Shown one piece after another: positions 29,220-38,311 of a stretch of 64,000 nt of DNA. The notes under the pieces are model-generated. The model saw only the letters and a program-made list of their open reading frames with translations. It was not told where the DNA came from and did no database searches. A program made the position numbers and the translations under genes. The stretch is taken from NCBI GenBank assembly GCA_002163135.1, contig MAAN01000025.1, positions 1-64,000 of the forward strand, given 5' to 3'. This DNA comes from Alphaproteobacteria bacterium 46_93_T64 (lineage in GTDB: Bacteria > Pseudomonadota > Alphaproteobacteria > Sneathiellales > Sneathiellaceae). Each line of letters begins with the position of its first letter. The stretch's first letter is position 1.

Positions 29220-29420
29220 CTATCTACAACAAACCGGATTATGTTGATTATTACACTAAACAATTGGAAGCCACCAATAAGTTCAAGATACGACATATTG
29301 TTGTTGAATTGAATGTAGTGCCATTAATTGAATAGTAAGGAAACTTATTTATTACGGTAATACTAATGTTGCGTGGGTGTTTTTGAGTTTTCTGTTACTT
29401 GCAGTTGTCAGGAGCAAAAA

Positions 29421-32276
29421 GTGGAAATTCCCGCTATTCCAGAATATGAAGAACAACGTCTGGAAGCATTACTCAAACTGAGAATTCTCGATACACTCCC
29501 AGAGGAAAGTTTTGATCGACTGACCAGGCTTGTACGGCAACACTTTAATGTTCCTGTAGCACAAATTAACTTGGTAGACAGCAACCGCGTATGGTCAAAA
29601 TCCAGTGAGGGATCGGAACTTGGCGTTGTCTCCAGAGACCAATCCTTTTGTGCGCATACTATCTTAGGTGATGATATTCTCTACCTCTCTGATACACGAA
29701 ATGATCCGCGTTTTAGTAGTAATACTGCTATGCCCGAGAATAAAGCGGTGCGTTTTTATGCTGGAATACCTCTAAAGTTATATGGAGGGTTCAATATCGG
29801 AGCCCTGTGCATAATGGATAGCAAGTCGCGGCGTTTCACTGCTGCGAAATATGATGCAATGAAGGATTTCGCCCGTAGCGTAGAACAACAATTCAACCTT
29901 TCCAGATTAGAGCAAGATGGCAGATTTTTGATTTCTCAAACATCTCGATTAAATACGCTACTTGAAACGGTGGCAGATGGCATTGTGACAATCGATGATG
30001 GCGGAAGAATTGAAAGTCTCAACTCCTCTGCGGCGCAAATCTTCGACTATGATGCCAGCGAATTGATTGGTCAGCAGTTGGAACTACTTGTACCAAGCAT
30101 AGCGGAAACCGGCTGGACAGCTTATCTTGGCAAAACGCTGCATTCTGAAGTTCATCAAGGTTCATCATCGAACACAGATCTAATTGGGATGAAAAAAAAC
30201 GGAAAACTCTTTCCTATGGATTTGAGATTTCGCGAAATGCATCTAGAAGGTAATTTGCTGTATACCGGCATCGTTCGTGATGTGACAAATGCAAAAGCCA
30301 TTCAGGATGAAATCAGAGTTGGGCGCGAAATCCTAGAAGCAACTAAAGAGAATATCCCGGTTGGGTTGAGTGTTTTTGATAAAGACCTATGTCTAAGAGT
30401 GATAAATTCGCAAACACCCAAGTTTCTCGATTTACCAAAAGAGTTGTCGCGAATAGGTACTCATTTTGGGGATATTATGGCCTATCTGATAGCGCGCGGT
30501 GATTTTGGAAACTGGAATACCGATCAGCAGAAAACTGAATTAAAAAAAATGATTGCACAGCCAAAATCACAACGATTTGCTCGTATCATTGAAAGTGATC
30601 GGTATATTGAGATTTCAAGCGCGAGCATGCCAGGTAGTGGATTTGTTTCTACTTACATGGATATTACGAGGCGCCTCAAAAACGAAGAGAAATTAGAAAA
30701 TCTGTTACAGCACGCAAATGATGCTAACGAAGCAAAAACGAACTTCCTATCGACGGTTAGCCATGAAATTCGAACGCCTCTTAATGGTGTTCTTGGTGTT
30801 GCCCAGCTTTTAAAAGACACACAATTGGATACCGATCAGCGCCAAAAACTCGACACGATACTGCATTCGGGAAACACTTTATTAGAGCTGATCAATGATG
30901 TTCTGGATATGAATAAGATTGAATCCGGAAGCTTGGAAATCGAATATATTGTTTGTGATATTAGGCTGTTGCTGGAATCTATAAAATCACCCTTCGAGTT
31001 CGAAGCGGAAAAAAAGGGGATCGAATTTCAAGTCATTGTCGATAGTGCCATCGCGCAATATGTTATCGCTGATCCAACGCGCTTACGTCAGATAGTATTA
31101 AATTTGATTGGCAACGCTTTCAAATTTACGACTAAAGGGCAGGTTATTGTCACGGTGAGCGCTGATCGACCGTCCCGAGACAATGTAAATAATATTGTCA
31201 TTTCTGTATCAGATACAGGTGTTGGTATCGCGGAAGATAGACAAAAAGCAATATTCGATTCTTTCTCACAAGCCGACAACTCTGTTAGCAGAAAGTTTGG
31301 TGGGACTGGCCTTGGTCTTTCAATCGTCAAGAACCTAGTGACAATGATGGATGGTGATATACAGGTTAAAAGTAAGGAAGGTGAGGGGGCGCGTTTTTCT
31401 GCGACTTTTGAATTCAAGCTCGCTTCGGAAGAAGAGATAGCGCAGCAAGCAGATCTATTGGAAGCATCTGAAATTAAGGAAATGAGATCTTTAAAAATTC
31501 TGGTGGCTGAGGACAACGCAGTGAACGCATTGGTGACCACTTCTTTTTTGAAGAAAATCGGCCATTGCTGTGATGTCGCTGAAAACGGACAACTCGCTGT
31601 TCAGATGTTGGACTTTGAAGCCTATGATCTGATTTTAATGGATGTGCATATGCCTGTCATGGACGGCGTTGAAGCCACACGCCAAATTCGGTTGAAAAAT
31701 GCATACGTAAAACTTCCGATAATAGGCGTAACCGCAGAAGCCTTCAGCGATCGTCACAAATATATGAGAGAAATGGGGATGACTGATATTCTCACCAAAC
31801 CCTTTACGAAAGAGCAGCTACAAAACGTAATTGCGAGCAACCTGCATGTAATGGAAGGAAGTCCAGTGGCAAATATTAATAAATCCGATGAAATTGATAC
31901 AGCTGATGAGGAGGGACTCGTTTCAACATTGCATCTACCCGTTGGCTGTGAAGATAAAATGAATGAATTTATTGATCAGCTTGGATCAGAAATTACACAT
32001 TCCATAATCGGTAAAACTCCAGATTCAATCAGAGCCGAATTAAATACGTTGCACGAAGGATTAAGCGCCGAGGATAACACCATCATTTTTAGAGCCGTTC
32101 ACACTATTGCTGGAGTTGCTGGTTCTATGTGTGCCGACAGACTTGCCATGCAAGCTTCTTTAATGGAGCAAATGGCGGAGAATCCAGACGACATTAAAGC
32201 GGCAATTCCCTTGTTTGAGCAGACCGCTGAAGAAACGATCCTATGGTGGAATTTAAAACTCGAAGAAGTTAGCTAA
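29421..32276 (+). CDS. GAF-PAS hybrid sensor histidine kinase with receiver and Hpt-like domains
   Basis: GAF region, PAS (LLETVADGIVTIDDGGRIESLN), HisKA FLSTVSHEIRTPLNGVLG, HATPase GGTGLGLSIVKNLV, REC ILVAEDNAVNALV...LMDVHMPVMDG, C-terminal FRAVHTIAGVAGSM. GTG 29421 has a good RBS; the ORF opens at 29373. Confidence 0.92.
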   Translation: MEIPAIPEYEEQRLEALLKLRILDTLPEESFDRLTRLVRQHFNVPVAQINLVDSNRVWSKSSEGSELGVVSRDQSFCAHTILGDDILYLSDTRNDPRFSSNTAMPENKAVRFYAGIPLKLYGGFNIGALCIMDSKSRRFTAAKYDAMKDFARSVEQQFNLSRLEQDGRFLISQTSRLNTLLETVADGIVTIDDGGRIESLNSSAAQIFDYDASELIGQQLELLVPSIAETGWTAYLGKTLHSEVHQGSSSNTDLIGMKKNGKLFPMDLRFREMHLEGNLLYTGIVRDVTNAKAIQDEIRVGREILEATKENIPVGLSVFDKDLCLRVINSQTPKFLDLPKELSRIGTHFGDIMAYLIARGDFGNWNTDQQKTELKKMIAQPKSQRFARIIESDRYIEISSASMPGSGFVSTYMDITRRLKNEEKLENLLQHANDANEAKTNFLSTVSHEIRTPLNGVLGVAQLLKDTQLDTDQRQKLDTILHSGNTLLELINDVLDMNKIESGSLEIEYIVCDIRLLLESIKSPFEFEAEKKGIEFQVIVDSAIAQYVIADPTRLRQIVLNLIGNAFKFTTKGQVIVTVSADRPSRDNVNNIVISVSDTGVGIAEDRQKAIFDSFSQADNSVSRKFGGTGLGLSIVKNLVTMMDGDIQVKSKEGEGARFSATFEFKLASEEEIAQQADLLEASEIKEMRSLKILVAEDNAVNALVTTSFLKKIGHCCDVAENGQLAVQMLDFEAYDLILMDVHMPVMDGVEATRQIRLKNAYVKLPIIGVTAEAFSDRHKYMREMGMTDILTKPFTKEQLQNVIASNLHVMEGSPVANINKSDEIDTADEEGLVSTLHLPVGCEDKMNEFIDQLGSEITHSIIGKTPDSIRAELNTLHEGLSAEDNTIIFRAVHTIAGVAGSMCADRLAMQASLMEQMAENPDDIKAAIPLFEQTAEETILWWNLKLEEVS

Positions 32277-32300
32277 AACGCATTGTAAGTCACAAAAAAA

Positions 32301-32328
32301 AGCCCCGCCAATTTAGCGGGGCTTTTTT
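32301..32328. terminator. Bidirectional terminator
   Basis: AAAAAAAAGCCCCGCcaatttaGCGGGGCTTTTTTT. Confidence 0.85.
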
Positions 32329-32338
32329 TATGCCGATG

Positions 32339-35300
32339 TTATTCAGCGGGTTGAGTTCCTTGCCCTTGAATTTTTACGATCAGTTTTTTGCGTTTCTTCT
32401 CACGTCTGTTTTCGAAGAATTCGCCAACGTTCGCACCGACCATCAAGAGGCTAGGCGTTACAATCAATGTAAGTGCAGTTGCGAATGTCAGACCAAAAGC
32501 AACAGCTGTTGAAAGCTGAACCCACCACTGCGATGAAGGTGCTCCAACGACGATGTCACGTGTTATGAAATCGATGTTGACTTGCATCGCCATAGGCAAC
32601 AAACCAAATATTGTTGTAATCGTTGTCAGCATAACAGGGCGTAAACGTTGCGCGCCTGTTCGAAGGACAGCCTCCATTGCGGGCATACCTCCGCGTTTCA
32701 GATGGGCATAGGTATCAATGAGAACAATGTTGTTATTCACAACAATACCGGCAAGCGAGATAACACCAACACCCGTCATAACAATACCAAAGGGCTGACC
32801 CGTAAGAATGAGTCCGATAAGAACGCCACCGGTTGACATAATTACAGCCGTCAGGATCAGGAAGGCATGATAGAAGCTGTTAAACTGGGTAACGAGAATG
32901 ATTGCCATAATAAATAAAGCAACCCCGAACGCTTTCCCAAGAAATGCTTGCGCTTTCTTTTGTTCTTCGTCTTCACCTTTGAAGATAAATTTGACCGCGG
33001 GATCCAGGTTAGCTTCGGTTTTGATCCAAGTTTCAATTTCTTTCACTTTTTCATCAACCAAAACACCAGCAATAACATTTGCTTTAATGGTCATGACACG
33101 TTTTGAATCTGAACGCTTTATCGTCCCCACTTTTGGCTGTGGTGATCGCGTTGCAAAGTTTGAAATTGGGATCATACCCAATTCCGTGCTGATACGAAGG
33201 TTATCAAGCGCTTCCAGACTACGGTAGCTTTCAGGATAACGAACACGAATTTCAACTTCGTCATCAACTTCGACGGGCCTGTATTCATGTGCTTTAATTC
33301 CGTTTGTTACCAATTGAATGGTTTTGCCAACAGTTGTTACGTCGGCTCCAAATCGACCAGCTTGCGCACGATCAACGATGATTTCCCATTCAATACCCGG
33401 AATAGCGCGGCTATCTTCAAGATCGATCAGATCTGCAACGTTTTCTTCTAGATACTTTCTAATTTTAGCGATCTCAGGCGCAATTTTTTCAGGAAAGCGA
33501 GAAGACAATTCAATCTGGATGTCTTTACCTGTTGGCGGCCCAGTATCGGGTTGGCGGGTTTCAACAGAAATACCAGCAATGTGCTTTGTCATCTTGCGGA
33601 TATCTTCAAAAACAATAGCTGCCGAACGGCGTTCCTGCCAGTCTTTGAATTCCATCTGGATAACGCCGATAACGTCTTCTGCAATTTCTTGACCGTCAGA
33701 TCCTCCACCTGTTTTTGAATAGATAGAAGAAAAGTCATCAAGTTTCAGAACTTCGTGTTCGACGGCTTTAACAAGATCATCTTTTTCAATTGTCGACATG
33801 TTGCCGCGTGCATGCACATAGACAAGTGCCATCTCAGGTTCGACTTCTGGGAAGAACTGAGTGCCGTTTCCGTTTGAACCATAGTAAACGTACACACTAA
33901 CTAGCGAGAGAACCGCAACGAGGACAATTTTCCCCGGATGCCGCAAACAGAAGGCAAGAGAATTCACATAGCCACCCGTTGCACCGCCGATAGAGCGAAC
34001 ATCGCCAGATTCAGCAGCAGCAAGTGCTGATAGTGTTTTCGAATTAACTGTACCCGGCTTTCCAAACACTGAGCCCAATGTTGGAACAAAAATAAGTGCC
34101 ATCAGCAAAGAGCCGGTGAGAGTTGTGATCAGGGTGAGGGGCAGGAATTTCATGAACTCACCCACAACACCGGGCCAGAACAATAATGGCATAAACACAG
34201 CCAAAGTTGTTGCTGTGGAGGCGATAATAGGCCACGCCATACGCTTGGCCGCTAGGCCATAGGCTTCCACCTTATCAAAACCTTCGGCCATTTTTCGGTC
34301 AGCGAATTCAGTTACCACAATAGCACCGTCAACCAGCATGCCTACTGCAAGGATCAGTCCGAACAATACAACAATGTTGATGGTGAAACCAAATAGGTAG
34401 AGGTACAAAATACCGATCAAAAACGATCCTGGGATAGACAGACCAACAAGACCTGCTGTTCGAACGCCAAGTGCGCTAATAACAACAATCATCACCAAAA
34501 TAATGGCGCTAAAAATGTTGTTTTGCAGATCGTTCAGCATAGAACGCACGTCTTTAGATTTATCCTGACTGAATGTAACTTGCAGATTTTCGGGCCAAAT
34601 CCCTTGTTCTTCTGCGACAAGGGATTTTACATCTTCGATTGTATCAATGATGTTTTCACCCAGTCGTTTTTTAATTTCCAAAACAACTGCAGGCTTGCCG
34701 TTCAATCGAGCGAAGCTATCCGCATCTTTAAAAGTACGGCGAATTGTTGTGACATCACCCAAAGTGACAACTGCTTCACCAGATACTTTAAGCGGAATAG
34801 AGAAGACGTCTTTTGCAGATTCAAATAATCCAGGAACTTTAATAGAAAAGCGCCCTTTACCAGTATCCATTGAGCCGGCAGCAACGAGTTTATTGTTAAG
34901 CTGAACTGCATTTATCAGTTCGCTATTAGAGATTTTGTAGCTTTCCAATCTTACCGGATCAATAATAACTTCAAGAACTTCTTCGCGGTCGCCACCAATG
35001 TCAGCGGACAAAACTCCAGGAAGACTCTCAATCTCGTCTTGTAGATCCTTCGCAAAGCGGATAAGTGATCTGATCGGCATATCGCCGGAAAGCGTGACGA
35101 CCAAAACAGGGAACAAACCAACGTTTACTTCATGAACGCTCGGATCATCAGTATCGTCAGGCAGTTCCTTTTTTGCGATATCTACTTTTTCGCGCACATC
35201 ATCAAGAGCACTATCCGCATCGAAGCCAGCTTCAAATTCCATCAAAACAGAGGCAAAACCTTCGCCTGCTGTAGATTTCATTTCTTTGATACCTTCGATA

Positions 35301-35521
35301 CTTCTAAGCTCAATTTCCATCGGACGGACAAGCAATCTTTCCGCGTCTTCCGGGGATATTCCTTCATGGGTCATGGAAACGTAGATAATCGGAATGTTAA
35401 TATCCGGATCAGCTTCTTTTGCGATGTCAACATAGGCTGTGAAGCCGGCGACTAAAATCAGCACGAGCGCACTGATCACAGTGCGGGAGTGGTGTATGGC
35501 CGCATCAATGATTGCGTTCAT
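32339..35521 (-). CDS. RND efflux transporter inner-membrane permease (AcrB/HAE1-like)
   Basis: 1060 aa; ISPEDAERLLVRPMEIELRSIEGIKEMKSTAGEG; GMLVDGAIVVTE; GIVVNNNIVLIDTY. Confidence 0.95.
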   Translation of the reverse strand: MNAIIDAAIHHSRTVISALVLILVAGFTAYVDIAKEADPDINIPIIYVSMTHEGISPEDAERLLVRPMEIELRSIEGIKEMKSTAGEGFASVLMEFEAGFDADSALDDVREKVDIAKKELPDDTDDPSVHEVNVGLFPVLVVTLSGDMPIRSLIRFAKDLQDEIESLPGVLSADIGGDREEVLEVIIDPVRLESYKISNSELINAVQLNNKLVAAGSMDTGKGRFSIKVPGLFESAKDVFSIPLKVSGEAVVTLGDVTTIRRTFKDADSFARLNGKPAVVLEIKKRLGENIIDTIEDVKSLVAEEQGIWPENLQVTFSQDKSKDVRSMLNDLQNNIFSAIILVMIVVISALGVRTAGLVGLSIPGSFLIGILYLYLFGFTINIVVLFGLILAVGMLVDGAIVVTEFADRKMAEGFDKVEAYGLAAKRMAWPIIASTATTLAVFMPLLFWPGVVGEFMKFLPLTLITTLTGSLLMALIFVPTLGSVFGKPGTVNSKTLSALAAAESGDVRSIGGATGGYVNSLAFCLRHPGKIVLVAVLSLVSVYVYYGSNGNGTQFFPEVEPEMALVYVHARGNMSTIEKDDLVKAVEHEVLKLDDFSSIYSKTGGGSDGQEIAEDVIGVIQMEFKDWQERRSAAIVFEDIRKMTKHIAGISVETRQPDTGPPTGKDIQIELSSRFPEKIAPEIAKIRKYLEENVADLIDLEDSRAIPGIEWEIIVDRAQAGRFGADVTTVGKTIQLVTNGIKAHEYRPVEVDDEVEIRVRYPESYRSLEALDNLRISTELGMIPISNFATRSPQPKVGTIKRSDSKRVMTIKANVIAGVLVDEKVKEIETWIKTEANLDPAVKFIFKGEDEEQKKAQAFLGKAFGVALFIMAIILVTQFNSFYHAFLILTAVIMSTGGVLIGLILTGQPFGIVMTGVGVISLAGIVVNNNIVLIDTYAHLKRGGMPAMEAVLRTGAQRLRPVMLTTITTIFGLLPMAMQVNIDFITRDIVVGAPSSQWWVQLSTAVAFGLTFATALTLIVTPSLLMVGANVGEFFENRREKKRKKLIVKIQGQGTQPAE

Positions 35522-36636
35522 TATTGGACTCCAGCAGTTCTGTTCTGCGGATTAACTTTTTCACCAGCACGGACAAATTCCTGTCCGACCTTAATTAAGC
35601 GAGTTTGCGGCGGCAGACCAGTAATCCATGCGCCTTCGCTGGAATCTGTAATCACCTTCACAGGATGAAAGTGTACAACGTCAGTGTCATCAACCGAGCG
35701 AACACCGAGGACACCATTGTCGTTGAGTGTTAAGATTGCAGGTGAGATGAAGTGAGCCATTACTTTGTCGGTTGTAAACGTTGTTTCTGCAGTTACACCT
35801 GCTCGAAGTTTATAATCATCATTCTGAACTAACAGTTCGACACGGAAAGTCCTTGTTGCAGGGTCAGATTTTTTACCGATGAAACGGACAGTGCCCTTAA
35901 CTGTTTCGCCCGTTACAAGTTTCGCAGTTCCTTTGTCGCCAACTTTAATTTTGTTGACATAAACTTCCGAGATTTGACCTGTAACAAGGAATGGGTTTTC
36001 ATCAACGATGGTAATAACCGCATTTCCGTCTTTTATGAAATCGCCGATTTCTGCTTGTCTTTCTTCCACGATGCCGTCGAAAGGCGCACGAATAATCAAA
36101 TCATCCAGAAGGATGCGCACAGCTTCGGACTGTGCGAGGGCGCTATCGAGAAGTGCTTTAGTTCCAGCAAGTGTTGTTTTTGCGCTAAAGCCCTTTTTAC
36201 TGAGAGCCTTGGCAGCTTTGTATTCAATTTGGCGTTGGCGGACTAGCGCTTCAGCTTCTGCAAGTTGGGCTCTACGGGCTTTAACTGCGAATTTGACCAG
36301 CACATCCCCTTTTTTAACTCGTTGTCCCCGCTCAACATATGTACTGACAACACGGCCAGGCGTTTCTGCCTTAATTGTGACTGTACGAACAGCTTCCGTC
36401 ATACCACGAACAACAACTTTCTGTTCTCTGGGCTCGGCATTGTAAATCTGAACATCAACGAGTGTTGGCTCCGTTTTCTTTGGCTGTAGCGCGGCGGCAA
36501 TCTCGGAGACAATTGGATTGGTTTTTGTCGTTGCCGCATCGGCCACGTCAATTTCCGGTTCTTTAAATTGTCCGGATACAATCCAGCCTGTTACACCAAC
36601 GGCGATGATAGTAGCAATTATTACTGAGCGGTTCAC
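35521..36636 (-). CDS. RND efflux periplasmic adaptor (membrane-fusion protein)
   Basis: VRGMTEAVRTVTIKAETPGRVVSTYVERGQRVKKGDVLVKF ... IIRAPFDGIVEERQAEIGDFIKDG. Confidence 0.93.
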   Translation of the reverse strand: MNRSVIIATIIAVGVTGWIVSGQFKEPEIDVADAATTKTNPIVSEIAAALQPKKTEPTLVDVQIYNAEPREQKVVVRGMTEAVRTVTIKAETPGRVVSTYVERGQRVKKGDVLVKFAVKARRAQLAEAEALVRQRQIEYKAAKALSKKGFSAKTTLAGTKALLDSALAQSEAVRILLDDLIIRAPFDGIVEERQAEIGDFIKDGNAVITIVDENPFLVTGQISEVYVNKIKVGDKGTAKLVTGETVKGTVRFIGKKSDPATRTFRVELLVQNDDYKLRAGVTAETTFTTDKVMAHFISPAILTLNDNGVLGVRSVDDTDVVHFHPVKVITDSSEGAWITGLPPQTRLIKVGQEFVRAGEKVNPQNRTAGVQ

Positions 36637-36673
36637 TTTGTCACCTCTTAACTATTTGACAAACTAGAGCAAT

Positions 36674-37210
36674 TTATTCAGCAGCCTGTTCCCCTAAAAG
36701 GGCCTCTGCTTCGATTAAGTGTCTGTTATCTTGCATGTATTGAATGGCGGATTTTTTTACGGCGATGCCATATCCGCAGAGAAATTTCTCAGAAAGCGAC
36801 TGTTTCATATCACACTCGCCTGATAAAACTTCTATGTTATCTTCATAAGATTTAATTAAGTCGTCTATCACTTTTGACACGTGACTTGCAGGTAACAGAT
36901 GTGCGAACATTAGGGTCGCTAACGTTTCTGATCTGAATTTATCTGAAGCTGGAGCCCGTTCCATTTCCTTTAGAAACGCGATTTGTCCGTCTAGTGTGAT
37001 GGAATAGATCTTCTTATCAGGCCGCTTGCTTTGAGCCATCGTACGGCAGGAAACCAGACCTTCAGTCGTCAGTTTATTCAGGGCAGGGTAAATGGATCCG
37101 TAACCGGCGTCATAGAGCATGCTCAGCCGATCCTGAAAAGCTTTCTTTATTTCATAGCCTGTCGCGTCCCCAAAGGTAAGCAGTCCAAGGCATAAAGTTT
37201 TAACGTCCAT
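36674..37210 (-). CDS. PadR-family transcriptional regulator
   Basis: MDVKTLCLGLLTFGDATGYEIKKAFQDRLSMLYDAGYGSIYPALNKLTTEGLVS. Confidence 0.9.
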   Translation of the reverse strand: MDVKTLCLGLLTFGDATGYEIKKAFQDRLSMLYDAGYGSIYPALNKLTTEGLVSCRTMAQSKRPDKKIYSITLDGQIAFLKEMERAPASDKFRSETLATLMFAHLLPASHVSKVIDDLIKSYEDNIEVLSGECDMKQSLSEKFLCGYGIAVKKSAIQYMQDNRHLIEAEALLGEQAAE

Positions 37211-37261
37211 TAATCCAAACCAGTTTGCTGCAAACTGCAGTCGCAAACACTTATATCAAAT

Positions 37262-37273
37262 CGATATATATCG
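37262..37273. promoter_or_regulatory. Palindrome CGATATATATCG upstream of padR
   Basis: Perfect 12-bp palindrome, 52 bp upstream of the PadR start. Confidence 0.5.
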
Positions 37274-37396
37274 GGTTGGCATAATAGGAGGGTTGAATTT
37301 TAAGTCTGTGATGGTAATCACTAGCTTGTGATCGAAATCATTCCAATGTGAAGTTTCTTGATCATTGGCGTCAATTGTTAGTGTTTTTTGGAGGAC

Positions 37397-37576
37397 TTAT
37401 ATGTGTCGGCTATCAGAATGCGAAGACATCTCTTCAATTAAGCAGTTGATTTTGAATATATGAGATAATTCGGAATCAACGTTCAGAGCGACAGATGTTG
37501 GCATAGTGCCGACCATTACAATGAAAAGAACACCTAGAAATGTTGCCGTTAAGGCTGATAGAACTTTGATATACAT
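37397..37576 (-). CDS. Small ORF (59 aa) with N-terminal hydrophobic segment
   Basis: MYIKVLSALTATFLGVLFIVMVGTMPTSVALNVDSELSHIFKINCLIEEMSSHSDSRHI*; AGGGGCG 7 nt before ATG; below the length cutoff of the supplied track. Confidence 0.4.
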   Translation of the reverse strand: MYIKVLSALTATFLGVLFIVMVGTMPTSVALNVDSELSHIFKINCLIEEMSSHSDSRHI

Positions 37577-37670
37577 TGTTTCGCCCCTGAAGAACCGGAA
37601 TGTCTATCAGTAGGAGACAAATTTGCGGAAATCGGGGCTCAATAAAGGCAATTTAAAGGCAGCAGAAATG

Positions 37671-37880
37671 CTATGTTGATTTTGCTTCTTTTCGTCTTTT
37701 GCGTAGATCATTTACGATAGTAAGTTTTGCTCCATTTTCCATATGTGTCCATCCGCCAATCTCTAATCTTGTGCGGTAACAACCAATACAATATTCGTTT
37801 TTTAAATCCATAGTACAGATCCCGGTACAGGGCGAGGCGATATCTTGTCCGGGGGTTTTTCGTATAACTTTGTGCTCCAT
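37671..37880 (-). CDS. DUF1289-family small Cys-rich protein
   Basis: ASPCTGICTMDLKNEYCIGCYRTRLEIGGWTHM. Confidence 0.9.
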   Translation of the reverse strand: MEHKVIRKTPGQDIASPCTGICTMDLKNEYCIGCYRTRLEIGGWTHMENGAKLTIVNDLRKRRKEAKST

Positions 37881-37885
37881 AGAGT

Positions 37886-38308
37886 TTAGATCTTTCCCGA
37901 TAAAATATCACGTAGCGCGTTAAAGGGTAGCAATACACAAATGTGTCGGCTTGAATGTTCTTTGACAGGAGCAAAGTAGCTAAGCTTCTCCCATGGAGAG
38001 GTCGCAGTGCTTTCGCCATTTTTTAAAATATCTTCGATTTTCCCGCGAACCGTCTCAACGTCTCCTAATGTGAGGCCAATGGCATTCTCAGCGAGGAGCG
38101 AGGCAGATGCCTGACACAGAAGGCAGGCCCGGTTTTCTTGTGCTAATTCTGTAATTCGGCCGTCTTCGAGTTTGACCTGAATAGTTATACGATCCCCGCA
38201 TGTGGGATTATCCAGAGTTCCTTCTAGATCAGGTGCATCAAGAGACCCAGAGCCAGTCGCATTGGCAGCTAGCCGCATCAGGTTTTTTTGGTAAAGTTCT
38301 TCTATCAA
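37886..38308 (-). CDS. Iron-sulfur cluster assembly scaffold-like (NifU/IscU family)
   Basis: NPTCGDRITIQVKLEDGRITELAQENRACLLCQASASLLAENAIG. Confidence 0.88.
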   Translation of the reverse strand: MIEELYQKNLMRLAANATGSGSLDAPDLEGTLDNPTCGDRITIQVKLEDGRITELAQENRACLLCQASASLLAENAIGLTLGDVETVRGKIEDILKNGESTATSPWEKLSYFAPVKEHSSRHICVLLPFNALRDILSGKI

Positions 38309-38311
38309 TGT

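Noticed and set aside
31088-31540. 150-aa minus-strand ORF
   Set aside because: Antisense to the histidine kinase HATPase region; shadow ORF with Ser-rich composition
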